From an uncultured Collinsella sp. (GTDB taxonomy: Bacteria > Actinomycetota > Coriobacteriia > Coriobacteriales > Coriobacteriaceae): a DNA stretch of 29,940 nt. The notes under the pieces were generated by a model. The model was not told the DNA's origin. It made no database searches and was given only the letters and a program-made list of their open reading frames with translations. Made by a program: the position numbers and the translations under genes. Below, piece after piece: positions 22,893 through 29,940 of this stretch (position 1 is the stretch's first letter; the number at the start of each line of letters is the position of its first letter). Where the stretch lies: the NCBI GenBank assembly GCA_900550835.1, contig URTP01000005.1, positions 1-29,940 on the forward strand. Direction: 5' to 3'.

Positions 22893-23830
22893 TGGCAGAG
22901 GTCAAAAAAGTCGCCACGCGCGTAAGCTACGGCGAGGCACTCGTCGAGCTGGGCAATGAGCACGATGACTTTGTAGTGCTCGATGCCGACCTGGCTGCCG
23001 CTACGCAGACGGGTAAGTTTAAGACTGCCCATCCTGAGCGCTTTTACGATGCCGGCATCGCCGAGAGCAACCTGATGGGTCTTGCCGCCGGCATCGCGAC
23101 CACGGGCCGCGTTGCTTTTGCGAGCACCTTTGCGATGTTTGCCGCCGGTCGCGCCTACGAGCAGGTCCGCAATTCCATTGGCTACCCGCACCTCAACGTC
23201 AAGATTGGCGCCACCCATGCCGGCATTTCGGTGGGCGAGGACGGCGCCACGCACCAGTGCTGCGAGGATATCGCACTCATGCGTACGATTCCGGGTATGA
23301 CGGTGGTCGTTCCCGCCGACGATGTCGAGGCCCGCGCCTGCGTGCGCGCCGCCTATGAGTTTGAGGGGCCGGTCTACATGCGCTTCGGCCGCCTGGCAAC
23401 ACCGGTCATCAACGATCACGAGGACTACGAGTTCAAGATCGGCCGCGGTGTTGTTGTACGGGAGGGCTCTGATGTCACGATCGTCGCGTGCGGTCTCATG
23501 GTCGCTGAGGCACTCGCTGCTGCCGAGGCGCTCGCTGCCGACGGCATCGATGCTGAGGTCATCAACATGCATACGATCAAACCGCTCGATGAGCGTTTGG
23601 TGGTTGCCAGCGCCAAGAAGACCGGTCGCGTGGTCACCGCCGAGGAGCATTCGATTATCGGTGGTCTTGGCGAGACCGTTGCCTCGGTGCTCGCGGAGCA
23701 GCATCCAGTGCCGATGCGTCGCGTCGGCGTGCGCGATGTGTACGGCGAGTCCGGCCCTGCGGTCGATTTGCTGCATAAGTACGGTTTGGACGCCGACGGC
23801 ATCGAAGCTGCGGTCAGGTCCGTGTTGTAA
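22892..23830 (+). CDS. Transketolase, C-terminal subunit
   Basis: A 312-residue partner of the preceding gene, with the pyrimidine-binding domain and the C-terminal transketolase domain. It shows VVLDADLAAATQTGKF, the catalytic-glutamate motif DAGIAESNLMGLAAGIA, FASTFAMFAAGRAYEQVRNSIGY, GATHAGISVGEDGATHQ and the C-terminal VTAEEHSIIGGLGETVA. It begins at the A of the previous stop codon (TAATG), with AGGAGAGG upstream. Such split transketolases are common in archaea, Firmicutes and Coriobacteria. Together the two would form a heterotetramer-like enzyme. It is not a DXS or pyruvate dehydrogenase E1, because the histidine-containing GATHAGISVGEDG segment is of transketolase type. Confidence 0.93.
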   Translation: MAEVKKVATRVSYGEALVELGNEHDDFVVLDADLAAATQTGKFKTAHPERFYDAGIAESNLMGLAAGIATTGRVAFASTFAMFAAGRAYEQVRNSIGYPHLNVKIGATHAGISVGEDGATHQCCEDIALMRTIPGMTVVVPADDVEARACVRAAYEFEGPVYMRFGRLATPVINDHEDYEFKIGRGVVVREGSDVTIVACGLMVAEALAAAEALAADGIDAEVINMHTIKPLDERLVVASAKKTGRVVTAEEHSIIGGLGETVASVLAEQHPVPMRRVGVRDVYGESGPAVDLLHKYGLDADGIEAAVRSVL

Positions 23831-23842
23831 GGAAGGCTTTCC

Positions 23843-24295
23843 ATGGGGTTTGTATCTGCCAACCAAGTGACGATTGGCCACGCCGCCGCCTCGCGCGAGG
23901 ACGCGCTGCATTATCTGTCCGAGCAGGCTGTTGAGCTTGGTTTTGCCGATGACGCGTCTGCTGTAGAGGCGGCTTTTATTGCTCGCGAAAACGAGGCCGA
24001 GACTGGCCTCGTCGCCGGTTTTGCCGTTCCGCATGCCAAGAGCGATGCGATCCATACGCCGGGCGTGGCCGTGCTCAAGCTGTCCGAGCCTGTTGAGTGG
24101 CCGAGCTTTGATGGCGTGCCCGTCGATGTGGCGCTCGCGCTGTACGTGCCCGCCGGCGAAGCGGGAACCACGCACCTGCGTCTGCTCTCCAAGGCTGCCG
24201 TGATGCTGATGGATGCTGGCTTCCGTGACAGGGTGCGCGAAAGCACCGATCCTGTCGAGATTGCCGAGCTCATCAACGCCGGGCTCGAGGGCTAG
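23843..24295 (+). CDS. PTS EIIA component, fructose/mannitol type
   Basis: A 150-residue soluble EIIA of the PTS_EIIA_2 family. The phosphorylated histidine is H64 in VAGFAVPHAKSDAI, and the family segment ARENEAETGLVAG precedes it; VEIAELINAGLEG ends the chain. It would accept phosphate from HPr-His and pass it to Cys9 of the EIIBC encoded at the head of the operon, so the operon is bracketed by the two halves of one PTS. AAGGAAGG just before the ATG at 23843 is the SD. The separation of EIIA from EIIBC by the metabolic genes is the strongest hint that those genes act on the imported sugar. Confidence 0.92.
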   Translation: MGFVSANQVTIGHAAASREDALHYLSEQAVELGFADDASAVEAAFIARENEAETGLVAGFAVPHAKSDAIHTPGVAVLKLSEPVEWPSFDGVPVDVALALYVPAGEAGTTHLRLLSKAAVMLMDAGFRDRVRESTDPVEIAELINAGLEG

Positions 24296-24337
24296 AACGG
24301 GCTCTCCGTTCCATTAATCGATCCTTCTCCAAGGAAA

Positions 24338-24368
24338 AGGGCCGCGACGCTATAGGCGTCGCGGCCCT
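24338..24368 (+). terminator. Hairpin terminator of the PTS/transketolase operon
   Basis: A perfect 13-bp stem, AGGGCCGCGACGC (24338-24350) with 24356-24368, has a 5-base loop. The tail is only moderately T-rich (GTCTGCGTTT). Confidence 0.75.
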
Positions 24369-24372
24369 GTCT

Positions 24373-24425
24373 GCGTTTCCCCAGATAAAACCTGCCAAAA
24401 TAAACCCGTCCCTTTTTGGTAGGTT
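24373..24425. repeat. REP-like hairpin, inverted copy of the 27.6-kb repeat
   Basis: AACCTGCCAAAA (24389-24400) pairs with 24414-24425 with one mismatch. Bases 24373-24406 are identical over 34 positions to the reverse complement of 27580-27613, and similarity continues past one mismatch. The right end overlaps the larE stop codon. Confidence 0.75.
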
Positions 24426-25302
24426 ACTGGTTCATGTTGCCGTGGATGTAGGGGGTGACCTCGGGGGAGATATGGCCGCAGCCCAGCTCGCGCAGCGTGG
24501 ACTCGATGGCGGCGGGCAGCGGGGTCTTGCCTTCGGCGTCGACGGCGGCACCGCTGAGGGCGGCGATCTTGGCGACGTCTGCCGGCGCGGCCTCGATATG
24601 CATGCAGCCGCCGACGAGGCGTGCGCGGACCTGGTCCAGGCCAAGGTCGTGCAGGTAGTCCTCACAGGTGCGGATTACATCGACCTTCTCGCGCGTGAGC
24701 TCCTCGCCCGTGGGGACTCGCGTGGCCAGGCAGGCTCCTGCCGGCAGGTTCCAGACGGGATAGCCCCAGGCGCGTAGCAGCTCGCGCTCCTCGTCCTTGG
24801 TAAAGCCGACCTCCATAAGCGGCGAGCGCACGCCGAGCTCCTGGGCGGCGCGCATGCCGGGGCGGTAGTCGCCGCGGTCGCTTGCGTTGCTGCCGTCGAT
24901 GACGGTGGGAAAGCCCAGCGACCTTGCGTGGTTGACGATGGCGGTAAAGCCGGCGCGCTTGCAGTGGTAGCAGCGGTCGGCGTCGTTGCAGGCTACCTGG
25001 GGGAGCTGCAGCTGATCGACCGAGAGGTTGAGCACGGGGAGCTTGAAATGTGGCCCCTCATCGGCCTGCCCGTCAACCGCCCGCTCAAACGAAGCCTGCT
25101 CGGGCGTGCCGATGAACGGCGTGGTGAGGTGAACGAGAAGCGTGCTGGCGGGCATGATGCGGGCGCAGACCGCGGCCAAAAAGCTGCTGTCGACGCCACC
25201 GGAAAAGCCGATGGCGACGCGTCCGTATGCTAAAAGCAGCTGCTCGAGCGCTGCGAGTTTGTCCTGAAGCCCCTCTGCGGGTGCGGTGGTGTCTGAAAGC
25301 AT
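24424..25302 (-). CDS. larE: ATP-dependent sacrificial sulfur transferase LarE
   Basis: A 292-residue PP-loop enzyme. In Lactobacillus plantarum LarE adenylates the carboxylated pyridinium precursor and donates sulfur from its own cysteine to make the nickel-pincer cofactor of lactate racemase. The PP-loop is SGGVDSS (34-40). The sacrificial cysteine corresponds to C191 in LPAGACLATRVPTGE. A CNDADRCYHCKRAGF segment (105-119) is typical of the family; its three Cys could bind metal or a cluster. LarB, LarC and LarA are not in the window, so this copy is isolated and may serve another thiolation. The ATG at 25302 has an AAGG upstream; a promoter candidate is 35 bases before it. Confidence 0.92.
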   Translation of the reverse strand: MLSDTTAPAEGLQDKLAALEQLLLAYGRVAIGFSGGVDSSFLAAVCARIMPASTLLVHLTTPFIGTPEQASFERAVDGQADEGPHFKLPVLNLSVDQLQLPQVACNDADRCYHCKRAGFTAIVNHARSLGFPTVIDGSNASDRGDYRPGMRAAQELGVRSPLMEVGFTKDEERELLRAWGYPVWNLPAGACLATRVPTGEELTREKVDVIRTCEDYLHDLGLDQVRARLVGGCMHIEAAPADVAKIAALSGAAVDAEGKTPLPAAIESTLRELGCGHISPEVTPYIHGNMNQ

Positions 25303-25336
25303 GAATTGATCCTTACCAATATGTACTCGGTCGAAA

Positions 25337-25364
25337 ACTATAATCCTACTGGACTGCTTGTCAT
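25337..25364 (-). promoter_or_regulatory. Candidate larE promoter
   Basis: Read on the minus strand, ATGACA (25359-25364), a 16-base spacer and TATAGT (25337-25342) resemble -35 and -10 elements, about 35 bases before the larE start. Confidence 0.4.
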
Positions 25365-25399
25365 AAGACTTCTATCTATGTAACGGAAGTGCAATATGC

Positions 25400-25414
25400 T
25401 ATATACGTTATATA
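25400..25414. promoter_or_regulatory. AT-rich dyad upstream of the HAD gene
   Basis: TATATACGTTATATA is a near-palindrome around a central CG, the form of a small regulator operator, 62 bases before the HAD start. It could equally contain a -10 element. Evidence is sequence form only. Confidence 0.25.
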
Positions 25415-25475
25415 CAAGTTTACAGGTGCGGTAAAGTTGCGGGAGTACAGCAGTGCGAAGAGATGGGGGACCGAT

Positions 25476-26126
25476 ATGATCAAGGCCGTTATTTTTGACA
25501 TGGACGGAACGCTGGTCGATACCGAGCGTTTGGGTATCAAGGCGTGGAAGGCGGGCGCGGCCGAGCTGGGATTCGCGATTGATGATGCGCTGATCCATCA
25601 GTTTATCGGTCGCACGCTGCCCGATGTCATGGAGATCCTTGATGAGCATTACGGCAGCTGCGAAACCGCTGAGGCAATCTATCGTCGCCATAGGGAGATT
25701 CGCGACGAGATGGTCAAGACCGATCTGGAGCTTAAGGACGGTGCCGCCGAGTGCATCGACGAGCTGCTGGCTGCGGGCTATCACGTGGGCCTTGCGACGT
25801 CGTCGCGCCACGTTACCGCCGAACGCAACCTTAAGACGGTTGGCCTCTTTGACAAGTTTGAGACGGTGACCTGCGGCGAGGACGTCGTGCACGGCAAGCC
25901 CGACCCCGAGATGTACCTGCTCGCCTGCGAGCGCGCGGGCTTTGCCCCCGAGGAGTGCGCCGTGGTCGAGGATTCCCGCAACGGCTGCGTCTCGGGCATC
26001 ACGGCCGGCTGCCACGTCTTTGCCGTCCCCGATATCGTGCCGCTGCCGCAGGACGTGGTGGACGGCTGCGAGGCCGTGCTCGATACGCTGTTCGATCTGC
26101 CGGCGGCGGTCAAGGCTGTGCGCTAG
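25476..26126 (+). CDS. HAD-family hydrolase, phosphoglycolate phosphatase/beta-PGM-like
   Basis: A 216-residue haloacid dehalogenase superfamily phosphohydrolase. Motif I is VIFDMDGTLVDTE at the N-terminus (nucleophile and acid aspartates in DMDGT), motif II is the Thr/Ser of LATSSRH, motif III is the Lys of HGKPDPEMYLLACERAG, and motif IV is VVEDSRNGCVSGI. An alpha-helical cap (about 17-85, FIGRTLPDVMEIL) marks subfamily I, as in beta-phosphoglucomutase and phosphoglycolate phosphatase. The substrate is not deducible. The ATG at 25476 has GGGGGA upstream; an earlier in-frame ATG at 25389 falls in the AT-rich promoter region and was rejected. It is divergent from larE and ends toward a shared terminator. 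Confidence 0.88.
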   Translation: MIKAVIFDMDGTLVDTERLGIKAWKAGAAELGFAIDDALIHQFIGRTLPDVMEILDEHYGSCETAEAIYRRHREIRDEMVKTDLELKDGAAECIDELLAAGYHVGLATSSRHVTAERNLKTVGLFDKFETVTCGEDVVHGKPDPEMYLLACERAGFAPEECAVVEDSRNGCVSGITAGCHVFAVPDIVPLPQDVVDGCEAVLDTLFDLPAAVKAVR

Positions 26127-26206
26127 CGTTTGCCGCGAGTCGCCATGCCCCGCGCCCGATCCCGCAGGACGGTGACGGTAACGGCGCCTGCGCGGAGGCA
26201 CTGTTC

Positions 26207-26266
26207 TAAAAATGGAATTGAATACATTTTTGCAAAAAAGTTAATGAAAAATGGATTACATTCCAT
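26207..26266. other. AT-rich island with interleaved small repeats
   Basis: In the 234-base gap after the HAD gene lies an AT-rich segment with ATGGAAT (26212-26218) inverted at 26260-26266, AAAAATG...CATTTTT (about 26207-26231), and a second near copy AAAAATGGATTACATTCC. No ORF is visible. It stands out against GC-rich surroundings and may hold a promoter, since a terminator follows about 50 bases later. Confidence 0.35.
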
Positions 26267-26318
26267 AAATATCCGTAGCTGCAGGTCCGGCTAAACGGGG
26301 AGGGCACATGGGGCCAGT

Positions 26319-26359
26319 AAAAAACGCCGCAGCGGGCCTGTTTCGTTGCGGCGTTTTTT
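26319..26359. terminator. Bidirectional intrinsic terminator
   Basis: A perfect 13-bp stem, AAAAAACGCCGCA (26319-26331) with 26347-26359, has a 15-base loop and A/T runs on both sides. It can stop the HAD gene (+) and the LacI-family gene (-). Confidence 0.9.
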
Positions 26360-26360
26360 G

Positions 26361-27494
26361 TTACAAGTAGGCGCCCAGGTTGATGTCGGTTATAGGGGCC
26401 GCGGATGGGCCCGTCGGGTGCTGCTCGGCCTTTTGGGTGCTTACGCGCTCGAGCAAGAAGGGGCGCACGAGCTCCTGACGGTTAATGTCCTCGGTGGCCG
26501 TGACCGTGGTGACGGTGCGCGCGGCGGAGCCGATGCGGACTCGTTTGGTCTTGGCGGCAGGTTTATCCTCGATTTGTTCCATGAGCAGCTGCACGCCCTT
26601 GCGGCCGATCTCGTAGCCCGGTGGTGCTACCGTGGTGAGGGGGACCGATCCGCTCCAGGCAAGCGGGTTGCCATCGCAGCCGGCAACAAGAATCTGGCCG
26701 GGGACGGAAATGCCCTTGTCGGTCAGCGCCGAGATAACGCCCGAGGCCAATACGTCGGTCAGGCCGATGACAAAATCGGGGCGCTCGTCAGCAGGGCGTT
26801 CGGCAATCTGGGTACCGATGCTGTAGCCGTCGGCTGCGGTATTCCACTCTCCGGCATCGATGACCTCAATTTTGATATCGGGATGCAGGGCAAGTGCCTT
26901 GTGGATGCCAAGGACGCGCAGGGTGAGCTGCATAAATGCCGCTCGGCCTACAACGACGATGCGGTGTGCGCCGCGGGCGATGGCGAGCTCGGCGATAATG
27001 CGCCCCTGTGCCTCGTTGTCGGCGGCCACGTAGTAACCGGGTTCTGAACAATGGACGTCCAGATGGACGATGGGGACGGGAATCTTGGTCATGGCGGGGT
27101 GCCAATCGAGGGACGCCATGGGCTGAACCATGACGCCGGACATCTGCGTGCCCATAAAATAGCGCAGGTAATGATCCTCGAGAATATCGTCGTTATCGGC
27201 ATTGGCGATGAGCAAGTCATAGCCGTGCTTGCGTGCCTCGTTGTGGGCACCGCTGGCAATCTGGAGCGAAAAGCCGTGATCGAGACGGGGGAGGACAAGG
27301 CCAAAGGACTTAGTGGTGCCGCCGGCCAGCTGGCGAGCGCTTTGGTTGGGCAGGTAGCCAAGGCGATTGATGGTCTCGTTGATGAGCTTGAGGGTCTCGG
27401 GGCGCAGCTTTTCGGGGTGGTTGAGCGCGTTGGAAACCGTGCCCAACGAAACCCCGGCCTCGCGCGCGACGTCGCTGATTTTTACCTTTGCCAT
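26361..27494 (-). CDS. LacI-family transcriptional regulator
   Basis: A 377-residue LacI/GalR repressor. The N-terminal DNA-binding domain is AKVKISDVAREAGVSLGTVSNALNHPEKLRPE with hinge LGYLPNQSARQLAGG. The effector domain has FGLVLPRLDHGFSLQIASGA, GVMVQPMAS, PIVHLDVHC, AADNEAQGRIIAELA and PLTTVAPPGYEIGRKGVQLL. A C-terminal extension of about 45 residues after the core is longer than usual. The ATG at 27494 follows AAAGGGG. A promoter and a palindromic operator lie directly upstream, so autoregulation is likely. Its other targets are unknown; neither the HAD gene nor glmS has an obvious copy of the same site. Confidence 0.92.
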   Translation of the reverse strand: MAKVKISDVAREAGVSLGTVSNALNHPEKLRPETLKLINETINRLGYLPNQSARQLAGGTTKSFGLVLPRLDHGFSLQIASGAHNEARKHGYDLLIANADNDDILEDHYLRYFMGTQMSGVMVQPMASLDWHPAMTKIPVPIVHLDVHCSEPGYYVAADNEAQGRIIAELAIARGAHRIVVVGRAAFMQLTLRVLGIHKALALHPDIKIEVIDAGEWNTAADGYSIGTQIAERPADERPDFVIGLTDVLASGVISALTDKGISVPGQILVAGCDGNPLAWSGSVPLTTVAPPGYEIGRKGVQLLMEQIEDKPAAKTKRVRIGSAARTVTTVTATEDINRQELVRPFLLERVSTQKAEQHPTGPSAAPITDINLGAYL

Positions 27495-27504
27495 GGCGGC
27501 CCCT

Positions 27505-27518
27505 TTGATGCGTTTCAA
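27505..27518. promoter_or_regulatory. LacI-type operator between promoter and start of the regulator
   Basis: On the minus strand TTGAAACGCATCAA is a palindrome with central CG (TTGA..CG..TCAA), a classic LacI/GalR-type site. It lies between the -10 and the SD of the regulator gene, an ideal position for autorepression. Confidence 0.6.
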
Positions 27519-27529
27519 GTACAAGTCCG

Positions 27530-27560
27530 ATTGTAGCATCGCCCGCCCCCAGGGTGTCAA
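27530..27560 (-). promoter_or_regulatory. Promoter of the second LacI-family gene
   Basis: On the minus strand a perfect -35 TTGACA (27555-27560) and an extended -10 TGCTACAAT (hexamer 27530-27535) are separated by 19 bases. The spacing is long, but the extended -10 compensates. Confidence 0.55.
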
Positions 27561-27613
27561 AACCTGCCAATTAGGGACAGGTTTATTTTGGCAGGTTTTA
27601 TCTGGGGAAACGC
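27559..27613. repeat. REP-like hairpin, partner of the 24.4-kb repeat
   Basis: AAAACCTGCCAA (27559-27570) pairs perfectly with TTGGCAGGTTTT (27588-27599); the loop contains GGGACAGG. Bases 27580-27613 are the exact reverse complement of 24373-24406. Confidence 0.75.
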
Positions 27614-27627
27614 CGTTGCCAGCGCGA

Positions 27628-27889
27628 CCACCACGAAGGGGGCAGGCACCTTTGTGGTGGCTTGAGCTGCCCGGGCCTTCAATTGTCTCGATCTGTAACA
27701 TCTGGACGGCAAAACCGGCTCTACCTGTTACAGATCGAGACATAGTGCAGGGGCCGAACCGTAATGTCTCGATCTGTAACACTAAGCCGGCTTATTGCGG
27801 CCCAGATGTTACAGATCGAGATCTTTCGCCGGGATAGGCCGCCGCCCCGGTCCAAACCACCACAAAGGTGCCTGTCCCCATCGTGGTGG
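27628..27889. repeat. 262-base nested inverted-repeat element
   Basis: Outer modules 27628-27660 and 27857-27889 are reverse complements at 31 of 33 positions, and each is itself a hairpin (CCACCAC/GTGGTGG). Between them lie two more hairpins. Each is made of TGTCTCGATCTGTAACA (27684-27700; 27765-27781) and its inverted copy (27726-27742, perfect; 27807-27821, 15 bases). The second hairpin is a diverged reverse complement of the first, loops included. No ORF and no transposase are inside. It looks like a symmetrical non-autonomous mobile element or REPIN cluster. Confidence 0.7.
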
Positions 27890-27908
27890 TTTGGGCATGT
27901 GTGCATCG

Positions 27909-27947
27909 AGTGGTATCTAAGTTGAGATACCACTTCTGGTATATCAG
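27909..27947. promoter_or_regulatory. GntR/HutC-type operator candidate upstream of glmS
   Basis: AGTGGTATCT (27909-27918) and AGATACCACT (27925-27934) form a perfect dyad, followed at once by CTGGTATATCAG (27936-27947), a near-palindrome. The TGGTAT/ATACCA half-sites resemble those of GntR/HutC-subfamily regulators such as NagR/DasR, which control amino-sugar genes. The site lies just upstream of the putative -10. Confidence 0.4.
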
Positions 27948-27963
27948 CTTGCGCTTGCGTGAG

Positions 27964-27969
27964 TACAAT
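27964..27969 (+). promoter_or_regulatory. Candidate -10 element of glmS
   Basis: TACAAT lies 74 bases before the glmS start. No good -35 is present at the right distance; the operator candidate occupies that position, which would fit an activated or tightly repressed promoter. Confidence 0.35.
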
Positions 27970-28043
27970 ACTCGAACGTTATACGTCTCAGCGCCCCCTG
28001 TGCGTGGACGTCTTGCAGTCACGCGAACGAAGGGATTTATCCT

Positions 28044-29891
<1,848 letters not shown>

Positions 29892-29896
29892 TTGTT

Positions 29897-29924
29897 GTTC
29901 CGGCGTTTTACCAAACGCCGGAAC
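29897..29924 (+). terminator. Hairpin downstream of glmS
   Basis: A perfect 12-bp stem, GTTCCGGCGTTT (29897-29908) with 29913-29924, has a TACC loop. No T tract follows, so termination strength is uncertain. Confidence 0.6.
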
Positions 29925-29940
29925 TGCTCGACGCTGCGCG

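Noticed and set aside
24373..27613. A composite transposon bounded by the inverted 34-base repeats
   Set aside because: No transposase or recombinase gene is inside, and the internal genes look native in composition; only the repeat pair itself is reported.
27684..27821. Four evenly spaced 15-17-base repeats that could suggest a CRISPR array
   Set aside because: The copies alternate in orientation and form hairpins, spacers are uneven and themselves related, and no cas gene is present.
27970..28043. glmS ribozyme in the glmS leader
   Set aside because: An AGCGCC occurs at 27990-27995, but only about 50 bases remain before the start codon and the ribozyme core is missing.

Overview
The window reads as the chromosome of a high-GC Gram-positive gut bacterium. 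The best guess is a Coriobacteriia member, probably Collinsella or a close relative. The grounds are GC-rich coding sequence, strong GGAGG/AAGGAG ribosome binding sites, a tilS-hpt-ftsH block, an actinobacterial-type EF-G paralog, and many intergenic palindromes with a GGGGACAG-type head. This is inference from content; no rRNA or marker tree is available. No transposase, phage gene, CRISPR array, tRNA or rRNA was seen.

Region 1 (1-6.6 kb) is housekeeping: a small tail-anchored protein of unknown function (-), an Hsp20 chaperone, a WalJ/YycJ-type metallo-hydrolase (-), then tilS, hpt and ftsH in one direction. Region 2 (6.6-10.5 kb) has a class I aminotransferase, a PHP-domain phosphoesterase and, convergent to them, a RumA/RlmD-type rRNA uridine methyltransferase. 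Region 3 (10.7-13.3 kb) is a polar amino-acid ABC importer (Tat-type lipoprotein, permease, ATPase) with a clear promoter and a long inverted repeat between the first two genes. Region 4 (13.6-16.8 kb) has an EF-G-like protein with degenerate GTPase motifs and a membrane-anchored DNA/RNA endonuclease (-).

Region 5 (16.9-24.4 kb) is the most interesting coding block. A LacI-family repressor is divergent from a six-gene operon: PTS EIIBC, a GatZ/KbaZ-like protein without its usual catalytic partner, a short transaldolase, a transketolase split into N- and C-terminal genes, and PTS EIIA. It looks like a dedicated route that imports and phosphorylates a sugar and feeds it into the non-oxidative pentose phosphate reactions. 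The substrate cannot be read from sequence. Two structured intergenic regions, one with a pseudoknot or switch topology and one with a full intrinsic terminator, could divide expression inside the operon.

Region 6 (24.4-29.9 kb) has larE (-), a HAD phosphatase, a second LacI regulator (-) with an apparent autoregulatory operator, a 549-base gap packed with nested inverted repeats, and glmS. Intergenic DNA is unusually palindromic across the window: at least seven REP/REPIN-like or MITE-like structures were found, some overlapping stop codons.
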